A stretch of 64,000 nt of DNA, from the NCBI GenBank assembly GCA_026003475.1, contig BPHJ01000001.1, forward strand, positions 186,001 to 250,000, written 5' to 3'. The position numbers and the translations under genes were made by a program. Shown here piece by piece: positions 46,037-54,345 of this stretch. The number at the start of each line of letters is the position of its first letter. Position 1 is the first letter of the stretch. The notes under the pieces were generated by a model. The model ran no database searches, was not told where the DNA came from, and worked only from the letters and a program-made list of their open reading frames with translations. This DNA is from Candidatus Kapaibacterium sp. (GTDB lineage: Bacteria; Bacteroidota; Ignavibacteria; Kapaibacteriales; NICIL-2).

Positions 46037-47464
46037 TTAAATTTTCGCGGGAGCAGCAGTATGCTCGGTGATCGGATACCCTGCGGCAATCCACGCGTTG
46101 ATGCCGCCAGGGACGTTGACTGCGTAGGTGAAATTGTAGCGATGCAGCAGACTCGTTGCAATCGAGGAGCGGTCGCCGCCAGCACAGTGCACTGCCAGAG
46201 TGCGATCCCGCGGAATGCGATCGAGGTTGTCTTCGAGGTAACCGGCAAATACATGGAGCGCGCCCTCGATATGCCCGGCATCGTATTCGCTCTTGTTGCG
46301 AACGTCAAGCACCACAAGATCGGGGCTGCCGATGCGCTCGGCAAGTTCGTGCACGCTCATTTGTGGAAGTGTGACCAGCTCGCGTCCATTCGATGCCCAC
46401 ATGTTGCAATCAGGTAGGTACCCGGCGATATGGTCGAGACCAATGCGGAGAAGTTTCCGCATAACCTGTTCGATCTGCTCAGGAGGAGTCACAAGGACAA
46501 ACGGCTTGTCGTAGGGGATGATCCATCCTGCCCAGGTTGAGAATGCGTTGTTGTTCTGGATGTTGACGCTTCCCGGAATATGACCGCCAGCAAAAGCAAC
46601 TTTATCGCGTGTATCCACAATAAGAGTGCCCGCCGCACGAAGCTGCTCTAGCTGATCGCCACTCAGTCGCGCAGGCAGTGGTACCGCACCGTTGGGGAGA
46701 ACAGGCCGAGGTTCTTTGTTGAGCTTTTTCATCATCGCGAAGTATCGCGGTGGTTCGGGTTGTCCCTCGAGCAATGCCTTGACGAAAGCATCTTCGTCGT
46801 CGAATTGCAATGCCCAGTTGGTGAGCTTTTCATAGCCAACTGTTGAGTGGGGAATTGCGCCGAGTGCCTTTCCGCAGGCCGAACCAGCCCCATGCGCAGG
46901 GTGGACCTGCACATAGTCGGGAAGGTGTTTGAATCGCTGGAGCGATTGGAACAACTGCCGGGCACCGATTTCCATCGTTCCCACCTGGCCTGCCGCTTTT
47001 TCCAGCAAGTCCGGACGTCCAACGTCGCCAACGAACACAAAGTCGCCACTGAAGAACATGATTGGCTTCGATGATGCTGGTGTATCGGTGACGAGAAACG
47101 AAATGTGTTCGGGAGTATGACCCGGAGTGTGCCAGACCTCGAACTTGATGTTGCCGACCATGAAGGTGTCGCCGTCGTGGAGTCCGACGTGGGGGAAATG
47201 ATACTGCCACGATGGTCCACCTTCGTCCGAGAGATACAGCTCTGCACCTGTGGCCTGCTGCAATTCGCGCGAGCCAGAGAGGAAGTCTGCGTGGATGTGT
47301 GTTTCGAGCACATGGGTAATACGGATCTTTTCCTGTTCGGCGATCTGCAGGTACACGTCAATATCGCGTTGGGGGTCAATGACCGCAGCTGTTTGGCTGG
47401 CTTGGCAACCGATCACGTAGCTGGCGTGTGCTAAGCCTTTTTCGTACACCTGGCGAAAGAACAT
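46037..47464 (-). CDS. Persulfide-dioxygenase-like metallo-beta-lactamase protein with two rhodanese domains
   Basis: The ATG at 47464 gives 475 residues. The N-terminal ~240 residues are an ETHE1-like metallo-beta-lactamase fold (THIHADFLSG, HTPGHTPEH, FSGDFVFVGDVGRPDL). Known relatives oxidise glutathione persulfide to sulfite with Fe(II) and O2. Two rhodanese domains follow. The first (DTRDKVAFAGGHIPGSVNI) has VTPPEQ where the active Cys should be, so it is probably inactive. The second has the Cys in LAVHCAGGDRSS. Downstream is a thioredoxin-rhodanese, upstream a TauE/SafE permease that could export the sulfite formed. Confidence 0.9.
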   Translation of the reverse strand: MFFRQVYEKGLAHASYVIGCQASQTAAVIDPQRDIDVYLQIAEQEKIRITHVLETHIHADFLSGSRELQQATGAELYLSDEGGPSWQYHFPHVGLHDGDTFMVGNIKFEVWHTPGHTPEHISFLVTDTPASSKPIMFFSGDFVFVGDVGRPDLLEKAAGQVGTMEIGARQLFQSLQRFKHLPDYVQVHPAHGAGSACGKALGAIPHSTVGYEKLTNWALQFDDEDAFVKALLEGQPEPPRYFAMMKKLNKEPRPVLPNGAVPLPARLSGDQLEQLRAAGTLIVDTRDKVAFAGGHIPGSVNIQNNNAFSTWAGWIIPYDKPFVLVTPPEQIEQVMRKLLRIGLDHIAGYLPDCNMWASNGRELVTLPQMSVHELAERIGSPDLVVLDVRNKSEYDAGHIEGALHVFAGYLEDNLDRIPRDRTLAVHCAGGDRSSIATSLLHRYNFTYAVNVPGGINAWIAAGYPITEHTAAPAKI

Positions 47465-47525
47465 GGCATTGTCACAAATGGTGAAACAGAACTGTTCGAT
47501 ACGATGCACCGATTGTCCAGACGAT

Positions 47526-48296
47526 TCAATGCAGCACTCTGACGAGCATCCCGAGCCCAATGCCACCGATGACCAGCGCGATGATAGCACGTAGTTGTCC
47601 GGTGTGGAGGCGATGGCTCATGTGCACCCCCAACCACATACCGGGCAATGCGCCGATAATTGCGGCTGCTGTTGTGGTGGGTTCAATCATACCGGCGATG
47701 GCTTTGCCAAGCGCTGTAGCAAATGCGCCGATAATGACGATGCCCAGCGTTGAGCCAATAGTAACGCGGATAGGAATGAGCAGGACAGTCACCATCAACG
47801 GGGAAAGCAGAAAGCCACCAGCCATACCAACCATTCCACCGAAGAATCCCACGGGTGCAGCAATCCCAATTGCCCGAGCATAGCGGAGCTTGTAGGTGGT
47901 TGATTCTGCGGTGTGACCGCTGGCAAGTATCAACACAGCACCTGCCAGAGCAACGATAGCGAACAAGCCCTCGAGAAACGGCGCGCTGACAGCGCCTGAT
48001 AGCTGTGCTCCTACAAATGAAGCAAGCATCAACGGAATGCCAATGGCAAGTACTACCCGCATATCGAACGCGCCCCGCTGGCGGTGGAGGACAGCACCAA
48101 GCAGTGAGGATGCGAACACTTGCACACTGGTAATGCCACTGACCGCGTGCATGTCCATTGGCGGTTGTCCCAGTAGCGGTGGAACGATCAAAAAGGCCGG
48201 GATGAGGATTACTGCACCCCCGATGCCTATCATGCCACCAAGAATCGAGGTCGAAAACGCAAGCAACGCAATGGTCAGAAGATGGTCGAAGCTCAC
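47526..48296 (-). CDS. TauE/SafE-family permease (probable sulfite exporter)
   Basis: I choose the GTG at 48296, which gives 256 residues starting just before the first helix. A longer GTG start at 48380 would overlap the sigma gene by 47 bases. About eight transmembrane helices and the duplicated Gly-rich motif (GGMIGIGGAVILIPAFL, GGMVGMAGGFLLSPLM) place it in the TauE/SafE family. Lying between an ECF sigma factor and a persulfide-dioxygenase-like gene, it is a good candidate to export sulfite. The start codon is uncertain, the family is clear. Confidence 0.88.
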   Translation of the reverse strand: MSFDHLLTIALLAFSTSILGGMIGIGGAVILIPAFLIVPPLLGQPPMDMHAVSGITSVQVFASSLLGAVLHRQRGAFDMRVVLAIGIPLMLASFVGAQLSGAVSAPFLEGLFAIVALAGAVLILASGHTAESTTYKLRYARAIGIAAPVGFFGGMVGMAGGFLLSPLMVTVLLIPIRVTIGSTLGIVIIGAFATALGKAIAGMIEPTTTAAAIIGALPGMWLGVHMSHRLHTGQLRAIIALVIGGIGLGMLVRVLH

Positions 48297-48333
48297 TGTG
48301 CTCTGTGTGAGAGTGTTTTCGGCATTGCAACAA

Positions 48334-48915
48334 TTAGGATGCAAAATCACGCAATTGGGTGCGGATGAACATTCGCGCACGATGCAATCGCGACTTGAAT
48401 GCTGGCAGACTCAACCCCATCACCGCTGCTGCTTCTTCGCTGGTGAGCCCCTCCAGCTCACGCAGGATGTAGGGCAACCGATAGTCGAGCGGAAGTTTCT
48501 GCAAGGCGCGGTGGAGGGCTTCCTCGAGCTCACGGTTCATCACAATGGCGTCGGGGCGAAGGTCGTCGCTTGCGGGTAGCTCCGTGGTAGTAGGTTCGGT
48601 CTCATCGGTGGGTGTACCGAGTTCTTCGATCGAGATGGTTGCCTGCTCGAGTTGGGTGCGGCGATTGTGCATTTGGCAATTGTTGACCACGATCGAATAA
48701 AGCCACGTGCTGAATTTTGCTCTGCCGTCGTATTGGTGAAGTTTGCGATAGACGTTGATGAAGGTGTCCTGCACAACTTCGTCGGCGTAGTCCTTGTTGT
48801 GGCAGACGTTGTAGGAGAAGTTGTACACTGTCTGCCGGTAGCGGTGGTAGAGTTCGGTGAAGGCGCGTTCGTCGCCACTTTTTGCCCGTTCAATGAGTTC
48901 GCGCTCGTCGTGCAT
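48334..48915 (-). CDS. ECF-type RNA polymerase sigma factor
   Basis: The 193-residue protein has sigma region 2 (about 10-80) with the core-binding DEVVQDTFINVYRKL and the -10-recognition FSTWLYSIVVNNC. A 40-residue acidic linker follows, then region 4 (about 130-190) with the helix-turn-helix LTSEEAAAVMGLSLPAFKSR. It directs transcription under a specific stress. No anti-sigma gene is next to it. It heads a minus-strand operon with sulfur-handling genes, so it probably controls its own operon among others. Its ATG lies five bases from the divergent methyltransferase start. A TATTTTCG sequence (48954-48947) within that neighbour could be its promoter. Confidence 0.92.
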   Translation of the reverse strand: MHDERELIERAKSGDERAFTELYHRYRQTVYNFSYNVCHNKDYADEVVQDTFINVYRKLHQYDGRAKFSTWLYSIVVNNCQMHNRRTQLEQATISIEELGTPTDETEPTTTELPASDDLRPDAIVMNRELEEALHRALQKLPLDYRLPYILRELEGLTSEEAAAVMGLSLPAFKSRLHRARMFIRTQLRDFAS

Positions 48916-48920
48916 TGAGC

Positions 48921-49595
48921 ATGGTGAAGGTTATGGTCATCGAGAGCGAAAATAGCGTTGCTCCATCGGCTGGAGCAGATGCCGAGCGCATTCGAGCACT
49001 GGTTGCGAAACATTGCCAAAGCCAGTATCGGCTGCCGATCAGTGCGACGATGGAGGCAGCGATCCTACCGGCGTTGGAACAGGTGTTGCGCCAACCAGAG
49101 CGGCGTCTTGTGCTGGATGCTGGGTGCGGAACTGGTGCCAGTACTGCTGCCATAGCCACACAGCATCCGGATGCATTCGTGATTGGTGTGGATCGGTCGC
49201 AGGCTCGATTGCGTCGAGCACCCGCCATGCCGCCGAACGCACTACTTGTGCGTGCACGGCTGGAGGAATTTTGGCTCCTGGTGCAGCGTGCCGGTATTGT
49301 GTTCGACAAAACGTTCCTGCTCTACCCGAACCCATATCCCAAGCACCGCCAGATCAAGCGTCGCTGGTACTGCCATCCGATCTTTCCTGTGCTCCTGGCA
49401 ACAACCTGTGCCCTCGAACTCCGAACAACCGAGGAGTGGTATGCCAACGATTTTTGTCTTGCCATCGAGCAGTGTCGGTGGGAATGCTCCTGCCAGCTCC
49501 TGCCGCCAACCGATGCCGACGTCCTGAGCACCTTCGAGCGGAAGTACGTTGCCCGTCGGCAGCAGCGATGGAAAGTGTGTGCCCAGCCGCGATGA
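48921..49595 (+). CDS. trmB: TrmB-like SAM-dependent methyltransferase, probable tRNA (guanine-N7)-methyltransferase
   Basis: The ATG at 48921 gives 224 residues; ATG at 48933 is also possible. The SAM-binding loop LDAGCGTGAS is followed by VIGVDRS. The TrmB-specific segment appears as LLYPNPYPK, where the canonical family has NFPDPWPK. The N-terminus (QYRLPISATMEAAI) and basic C-terminus agree with TrmB-like proteins. TrmB methylates G46 of tRNA. The Asp-to-Asn and Trp-to-Tyr changes leave room for a different substrate. It is head-to-head with the sigma factor. Confidence 0.72.
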   Translation: MVKVMVIESENSVAPSAGADAERIRALVAKHCQSQYRLPISATMEAAILPALEQVLRQPERRLVLDAGCGTGASTAAIATQHPDAFVIGVDRSQARLRRAPAMPPNALLVRARLEEFWLLVQRAGIVFDKTFLLYPNPYPKHRQIKRRWYCHPIFPVLLATTCALELRTTEEWYANDFCLAIEQCRWECSCQLLPPTDADVLSTFERKYVARRQQRWKVCAQPR

Positions 49596-49627
49596 AGAGC
49601 GCCGGTGCACAGGTACCCACAACCAGT

Positions 49628-49658
49628 TTTGTTTTGCTTCCTGCACTTCGTATCTTTG
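49628..49658 (+). promoter_or_regulatory. Bacteroidota-type promoter of the infC operon
   Basis: TTTG (49628-49631), exactly 19 bases, then TATCTTTG (49651-49658). Both boxes match the Bacteroidota consensus fully. The predicted leader before infC is about 118 bases. Confidence 0.75.
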
Positions 49659-49782
49659 CGACGAACGTGTTCCACAGGCTATCACTGATCGCGATTGAAA
49701 TCGTTGACCATGTACAGTACCGAGAGGCATTACTCTACCGCACAGAGGTGGGGAGAAGATCGTTCATTTGTGGGGCATCTGA

Positions 49783-50370
49783 TTGAAAGGTAGTTCGACT
49801 TCGGATCGTTCTGTGCGGAAAGTTCGGATCAACAATGAAATCACTGCACTGGTTGTTCGCGTCGTTGACTCCAGCGGAACGATGCTTGGTATCATGCCAG
49901 TCTCGGAAGCACTCAAAGCAGCCTACGATCGAGGGCTGGACTTGGTCGAGATTGCACCGGGCGCTAATCCACCAGTGTGCCGCATCATTGATTTCGGCAA
50001 GTTCCAGTACGAACAACACAAGCGCGAAAAGCAGCAGCGCAAGCAGCAACATCAAACGCAGCTCAAAGAAATTCGCCTCAAAATCGTCACCGATACCCAC
50101 GACTTAGACTTCAAAGCGCGCCATGCGCGGGAGTTCTTGCTCGAAGGCAATAAGGTCAAGGTGACTGTTTTCTTTCGCGGTCGTGAGATCACGCACAAGG
50201 AATTTGGCGAAAACATCCTGCAGCAATTTTGGCAGCGGCTCGAGGACATCGCCCGGCTCGATCAGCCCATCCGCAGTGAAGGGCGGACGATGACCATGAT
50301 TGTTGCGCCGGATAAAGACAAAATCAAAAAGTACCAGAAGCAATCCCAGTCGAACGATCAATCTCAGTAG
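49783..50370 (+). CDS. infC: Translation initiation factor IF-3
   Basis: The 195-residue protein prevents premature subunit joining and checks the start codon on the 30S subunit. The N-domain RINNEI and the conserved [25 protein letters not shown] are clear. The C-domain includes [18 protein letters not shown] and a basic Lys/Gln-rich tail. The start is a TTG at 49783, preceded directly by an in-frame TGA. Its first residues (MKGS) resemble the E. coli start (MKGG), which uses AUU. No ATG occurs in frame before residue 34. It begins the infC-rpmI-rplT operon. Confidence 0.95.
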   Translation: MKGSSTSDRSVRKVRINNEITALVVRVVDSSGTMLGIMPVSEALKAAYDRGLDLVEIAPGANPPVCRIIDFGKFQYEQHKREKQQRKQQHQTQLKEIRLKIVTDTHDLDFKARHAREFLLEGNKVKVTVFFRGREITHKEFGENILQQFWQRLEDIARLDQPIRSEGRTMTMIVAPDKDKIKKYQKQSQSNDQSQ

Positions 50371-50372
50371 CA

Positions 50373-50567
50373 ATGCCAAAGTCGAAAACGCATAGTGGCG
50401 CCAAGAAGCGCTACAAAGTCACCGGAAGCGGACTGATTGTTCGCGAGAAAGCATACCGCAGCCACATCTTGACCAGCAAGACACGCAAGCGAAAACGAGC
50501 CTTGCGGAAAGCAACCGTGGTTGATAGCGCCAATCTGGCGCTGGTCCGAGCGCAGTTGCTCCGATGA
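50373..50567 (+). CDS. rpmI: 50S ribosomal protein L35
   Basis: The 64-residue basic protein starts [20 protein letters not shown], the L35 signature, and ends in the usual basic helix. It follows infC by two bases, the standard order infC-rpmI-rplT. Confidence 0.96.
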   Translation: MPKSKTHSGAKKRYKVTGSGLIVREKAYRSHILTSKTRKRKRALRKATVVDSANLALVRAQLLR

Positions 50568-50600
50568 TGGCAGCGCCAACAGTACGCACAGAAAATGGCT

Positions 50601-50655
50601 GTAAGGGCTTCTGCTCTCCTTACGCCTCCTGTATGTTTCACCAATTGACCGGAGG
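50601..50655 (+). promoter_or_regulatory. rplT leader: hairpin plus strong ribosome-binding site
   Basis: GTAAGG (50601-50606) pairs with CCTTAC (50618-50623). Downstream, GGAGG (50651-50655) lies five bases before the rplT ATG. L20 controls its own operon in E. coli and B. subtilis by binding leader RNA; whether this short hairpin does that is not known. Confidence 0.4.
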
Positions 50656-50660
50656 CAGCA

Positions 50661-51008
50661 ATGCCACGCAGTGTCAATAAAGCAGCAGCGCACCGAAAGC
50701 GTCGTCGGATACTCAAGCGTGCCCGTGGATACTGGGGCGCGCGGTCGAAGTTGTGGACGATTGCCAAGCACCACATTGAAAAGGGCTTGCAGTACGCCTA
50801 CCGCGATCGCCGCGCCAAGAAGCGGACCTTCCGCCGACTCTGGATCGTGCGCATCAACGCCGCCGCGCGGCTCAATGGAACAACCTATTCCCAACTGATC
50901 GCTGCGCTGCATAAAAAGCACATTCGTGTCAACCGCAAAGTGCTCGCTGATCTTGCCATGAACCATCCGGCTGCGTTCGCAGCGGTGGTCCAGCAAGCAT
51001 TGGCATAA
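50661..51008 (+). CDS. rplT: 50S ribosomal protein L20
   Basis: The 115-residue protein begins [20 protein letters not shown] and contains [18 protein letters not shown] and [17 protein letters not shown], all L20 hallmarks. It has a clear GGAGG ribosome site, unlike most genes in the window. It lies 93 bases after rpmI. Confidence 0.97.
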   Translation: MPRSVNKAAAHRKRRRILKRARGYWGARSKLWTIAKHHIEKGLQYAYRDRRAKKRTFRRLWIVRINAAARLNGTTYSQLIAALHKKHIRVNRKVLADLAMNHPAAFAAVVQQALA

Positions 51009-51061
51009 AGCCCGGTGCGGAAGACTGGTTTCTTGTTCTACTTTTTTTCTGGTTTGGTCCG

Positions 51062-51376
51062 ATGAAGCTCTACGTTGGTAACTTGAGTTACCACACCACC
51101 GACAGCGACTTGGAGTCGCTCTTTTCCGCACACGGCGAGGTTGCCGAGGCGCACGTGATCATTGACCGCGATTCGGGGCGCAGCCGCGGCTTCGGGTTTG
51201 TGGACATGCCCAACGACGACGAAGCAGAGTCCGCGATCGCGGCATGCAATCAAATGCAGTTCATGGGGCGCACGATTACCGTCAACCAAGCACGCCCGCA
51301 AGGCGAGCGCCCACAGCGCCAAGGATCGCGCGGTGGCTACGGTGGCGGTGGCCGCGGCGGCTACCGTCGCTTCTAA
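51062..51376 (+). CDS. RRM-type RNA-binding protein with Gly/Arg tail
   Basis: The 104-residue protein is a single RNA-recognition motif: RNP2 LYVGNLSY at 3-10 and RNP1 SRGFGFVDM near 41-49. A Gly/Arg/Tyr-rich tail (GGYGGGGRGGYRRF) follows. Such small Rbp proteins occur in cyanobacteria and many FCB bacteria, where they are linked to cold or stress response and mRNA binding. It lies 53 bases after rplT and may be read through from that operon. Confidence 0.94.
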   Translation: MKLYVGNLSYHTTDSDLESLFSAHGEVAEAHVIIDRDSGRSRGFGFVDMPNDDEAESAIAACNQMQFMGRTITVNQARPQGERPQRQGSRGGYGGGGRGGYRRF

Positions 51377-51444
51377 CAACTGCACGCGACACCAACACAA
51401 CTGTTCGCAGCGGACCAAGCAGCACTCGCTCCTGCGGGATGCTG

Positions 51445-51478
51445 TTTGGTCTCCCTGCGTGCAACCGTCGTATTTTTG
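51445..51478 (+). promoter_or_regulatory. Bacteroidota-type promoter of the tRNA-Ala gene
   Basis: TTTG (51445-51448), 22 bases, then TATTTTTG (51471-51478), 16 bases before the tRNA. Both boxes are full matches, and the spacing is at the long end of the known range. Confidence 0.65.
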
Positions 51479-51494
51479 CGACCCAGGTCCCCGT

Positions 51495-51567
51495 GGGGCT
51501 ATAGCTCAGTTGGTAGAGCGCTGCAATCGCACTGCAGAGGTCAGGAGTTCGAATCTCCTTAGCTCCA
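51495..51567 (+). tRNA. tRNA-Ala (anticodon CGC)
   Basis: The 73-base cloverleaf has a seven-base acceptor stem (GGGGCTA / TAGCTCC) with the G3-U70 wobble that identifies alanine tRNA. The D-arm GCTCAGTTGGTAGAGC, the anticodon stem CTGCA/TGCAG with loop ATCGCAC, and the T-loop GTTCGAATC are all present. The loop gives anticodon CGC, reading codon GCG. The 3' CCA is not encoded after the discriminator A. Confidence 0.95.
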
Positions 51568-51597
51568 CTCGTTGTCCGACTGTATTCTCGACGTTCA

Positions 51598-51780
51598 ATG
51601 GCAAAGAAAAAAGGCGCCCGTGTGATCATCACGCTCGAATGCACCGAAGCTGCCAAAGAAGGCAAGCCAGCATCACGCTACACAACCACCAAAAACCGGC
51701 AAAACACTACCGAACGGCTGGAGCTCCGCAAGTACAATCCCTTCTTGCGGCGCCATACGATCCATCGTGAGATCCGCTAA
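51598..51780 (+). CDS. rpmG: 50S ribosomal protein L33
   Basis: The 60-residue protein reads [18 protein letters not shown], then [20 protein letters not shown] and ends HTIHREIR, matching L33. Only one Cys is present, so it is the zinc-free form. It begins 30 bases after tRNA-Ala and probably shares its transcript. Its last four bases overlap the end of the convergent lptF gene. Confidence 0.95.
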   Translation: MAKKKGARVIITLECTEAAKEGKPASRYTTTKNRQNTTERLELRKYNPFLRRHTIHREIR

Positions 51781-53090
51781 GCGCTGCTGCGCAGCCAGCG
51801 CCGGACCACCGCACGCAAGCTCAGCGATTCATTGGCGGTAGTGACCATCAGAGCGACACCAATGGCGGCCAGCAGTACGTTTGCGCTCCACAGAATCACG
51901 GGCGAGGCGTACTGCCGGTCGGCGAGCTTTTCGCCGCCAATCAAGCATGCCCAGTAGAGGATGTAGAATCCCAAGCTGATGAGTGCGCTCATTCCGAACG
52001 ACCCTCCACGCGTGCGAATTCCCAACGGACACCCCACCAACACAAAGACCAAACAGGCAACCGGAATCACATACTTTTTCTGGATTTCCACTTCGTACTG
52101 CCGCGCCATACGGTCAGCATCGTTGTATTGATAGCCAATTGTGCTCAAGTGACTGGCCAGCAGTGCAGCCTGCTCTGGCCATGCCGATGGCGCCAGTACG
52201 TGTCCCGCTCCGAGCAATCGATCCAGGTGCTGGCTCACTGCCTGCTCGATGTTCTGCCAATGGACCTGCTGTTGCTGTCGCGCTGAGCGGACAATCATTT
52301 CCATGTCGGCGATCCGCATCTCACGATCGCCGCGGGAAATCGCACCTTCCCCGCTACGCTCTAAGAGGAAACCGTAGGCTGGAATGATCACAAGCTGGCG
52401 CGCGAAACGGATGTAGCGATAGTCTCCACGCCGCTGACGTGCGTACTGGTGGACGTCGCCCTGGTACAACTCCAAGAGCACGTAGCGGTAGCTCGGCGAA
52501 AAACGTAGGTACCCGCTATCGGCGTTGACAATGGTCATTCGGTTGATGTCGCGCCGATCGAAGATTGTGATGCCGCGAAGGTGCGTCTGCGAGGTATCAA
52601 TCCAACGTGCCAGAAGCGTGTAGCCCTCCAGTTGCGTGCTGAATTGTCCTGCTTCGAGTGCAAAGGTGGGTTTTTTCCGTTGGATGTCCATCAGCATCGT
52701 TTTTGCGCGGTGATTGGCGTCGGGGAGCACAGCGTCGTTGAACCAAAACACTGCACCTGTCAGTGCCGCACCACTAATGATGACTGGCAGCATCATCTGG
52801 AAAAGGCTCATACCACTGGCTTTCATCGCCGTCACTTCGTGGGACTGTGCCAAACGACCGAAGGTCATCAGCGACGAAAACAGTACTCCAATCGGTACTG
52901 CCAGCACCACCATCCACGCAATGTTGACCGCGATCAATTGAGCAATGACGAGCGCGCCAAGCCCCTTACCCACCAGTTGGTCGAGCACGCGGAGTAGAAA
53001 CTGCATCAAGAACAAAAACAGCACCACGCTTGCCCCGAACACGAAGGGTGGCAAATGGGCAGCGACGATGTAACGAGAAAGCAGCCGCAT
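51777..53090 (-). CDS. LptF/LptG-family permease (lipopolysaccharide export)
   Basis: The 437-residue protein has the YjgP/YjgQ layout: three N-terminal helices, a large periplasmic beta-jellyroll (about 140-330) and three C-terminal helices. The segment [18 protein letters not shown] is the cytoplasmic coupling helix that contacts the LptB ATPase. The protein would help extract LPS from the inner membrane and pass it to LptC/LptA. It is the last gene of the tatC operon, two bases after the TPR gene. Whether it is LptF or LptG cannot be settled by eye. Confidence 0.9.
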   Translation of the reverse strand: MRLLSRYIVAAHLPPFVFGASVVLFLFLMQFLLRVLDQLVGKGLGALVIAQLIAVNIAWMVVLAVPIGVLFSSLMTFGRLAQSHEVTAMKASGMSLFQMMLPVIISGAALTGAVFWFNDAVLPDANHRAKTMLMDIQRKKPTFALEAGQFSTQLEGYTLLARWIDTSQTHLRGITIFDRRDINRMTIVNADSGYLRFSPSYRYVLLELYQGDVHQYARQRRGDYRYIRFARQLVIIPAYGFLLERSGEGAISRGDREMRIADMEMIVRSARQQQQVHWQNIEQAVSQHLDRLLGAGHVLAPSAWPEQAALLASHLSTIGYQYNDADRMARQYEVEIQKKYVIPVACLVFVLVGCPLGIRTRGGSFGMSALISLGFYILYWACLIGGEKLADRQYASPVILWSANVLLAAIGVALMVTTANESLSLRAVVRRWLRSSA

Positions 53091-53092
53091 GA

Positions 53093-54340
53093 TTAGCTTC
53101 GGCGTTGACGAAGTTGGGCGATCTTTTCTTCAAAGACCGCCCGGCGCTCCGGATGTTGCCGCGCCAGGATCGTGTAGGCTTTGATTGCCTCTTCGAGGGC
53201 ACCTTGTTGCTCGTAGATGATCGCCATCGTTTCGCTGACGACGCTGGGTTCATCACTTTCGACCGCGCTCGGCGGCGGTGGAGGAGTTGGTGTGCTGGTG
53301 TCGGGGGATTTGATGCGCACTTGCTCCAATCGTTCTGCCAACAGCTCAAGCGACGTTTTGTGGGGTGGTGGCTCGGGAGCTGGTGCTCGCGATCGCAGCT
53401 CGTGTTCCAGATCGGCTGGGCTGAGTGGCACCGCTGCTCCTCCTGTGCGTCCGCGGTGGAGTTGACGCTGCGAACCGCGAATAGGCCGAAAGGCAGGATA
53501 CTCCACCGTTGCAGTTTCCATCTGACGGTTGGTCTCGATACGCAGGGGCGCAAATTCCAAGCCCGGTATGAGCCGAATGTTGCTGCTTCGCACCATCCGT
53601 GATGCCCGGCGATCGAGCGTGGCGGTTTCAACAAGGCGCATCGTGTATGTCGGTGTTTCGCGCAGAGCTGCTGCTGGTGGCGCGTCAGTGCTCGGCCCGG
53701 AGTAGTCGGCGGGTGGGGAAGTAGTTGCCGTTTCCGGAGCCGCAGCCGAAGACGGGGACGTATCAGTGCTTTCCGCTTCGGTGGATATGTGCTCCTGGAG
53801 AGTGGTTTCGGAAGATTCCACTGCCTCAACAACGGGATTGCTCAAGGGAGCTTCGGGCACGGAAGCAGAGACCGTTTCCTCGAGGCTTGTCTGCTGCAGT
53901 CCTTCCGGTTGTTCCTCGGCGAGAGTCTCCTCCTGTGGCGATAACGGTGGCTCCATGGGGGTACTCTGCAGAACATCGTCTGCTACGGAGTCGGCTTCTG
54001 CAGTCGAAGGAACTTCTTGTGTCGGTGATGGTGAGGAGAAAGATTCTGCCCCAGTATCTGCGGGCACCTGCGCTGAGGATGTATGGGAAATCAGCTCTTC
54101 TAACTGCTCATGGAGTAAGCGCAAGCCGCGATGTGCCGGGAACCGAGCAATAGCGCTAGCGACAACGTCGTATGCCGTCGGGACGTCGTGCAATTGCAGA
54201 TAGGCACGCGCCAGCAGTGCGTAGGCAGTGGCATAGTCGGGGAATTCCCGGATTCCTTCTTCCAGTAGCGCCACAGCCTCGTTGGTTTTGCCTGCCCCGA
54301 GCAGCCGTTGCGCGTGGAGTGTAAAATGCACCGTTGCCAT
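53093..54340 (-). CDS. TPR protein with long disordered acidic/proline linker
   Basis: The 415-residue protein opens with two TPR-like units (LLGAGKTNEAVALLEEGIRE, YLQLHDVPTAYDVVASAIAR). A ~130-residue low-complexity region rich in Ser, Thr, Glu and Pro follows, then a Pro-rich stretch. It ends with another TPR unit (MAIIYEQQGALEEAIKAYTI). There is no signal peptide. It probably works as a cytoplasmic scaffold. It sits between the Bax-inhibitor-like gene (five-base gap) and lptF (two-base gap), so a link to the envelope is plausible but unproven. Confidence 0.8.
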   Translation of the reverse strand: MATVHFTLHAQRLLGAGKTNEAVALLEEGIREFPDYATAYALLARAYLQLHDVPTAYDVVASAIARFPAHRGLRLLHEQLEELISHTSSAQVPADTGAESFSSPSPTQEVPSTAEADSVADDVLQSTPMEPPLSPQEETLAEEQPEGLQQTSLEETVSASVPEAPLSNPVVEAVESSETTLQEHISTEAESTDTSPSSAAAPETATTSPPADYSGPSTDAPPAAALRETPTYTMRLVETATLDRRASRMVRSSNIRLIPGLEFAPLRIETNRQMETATVEYPAFRPIRGSQRQLHRGRTGGAAVPLSPADLEHELRSRAPAPEPPPHKTSLELLAERLEQVRIKSPDTSTPTPPPPPSAVESDEPSVVSETMAIIYEQQGALEEAIKAYTILARQHPERRAVFEEKIAQLRQRRS

Positions 54341-54345
54341 GCGTA

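Noticed and set aside
49782-49784. ATT as start codon of infC, as in E. coli
   Set aside because: The ATT here is out of frame by one base. The in-frame codon is TTG at 49783.
51377-51494. Small coding frame between the RRM gene and tRNA-Ala
   Set aside because: The stretch holds the tRNA promoter. Its frames are shadows with no start site or similarity.
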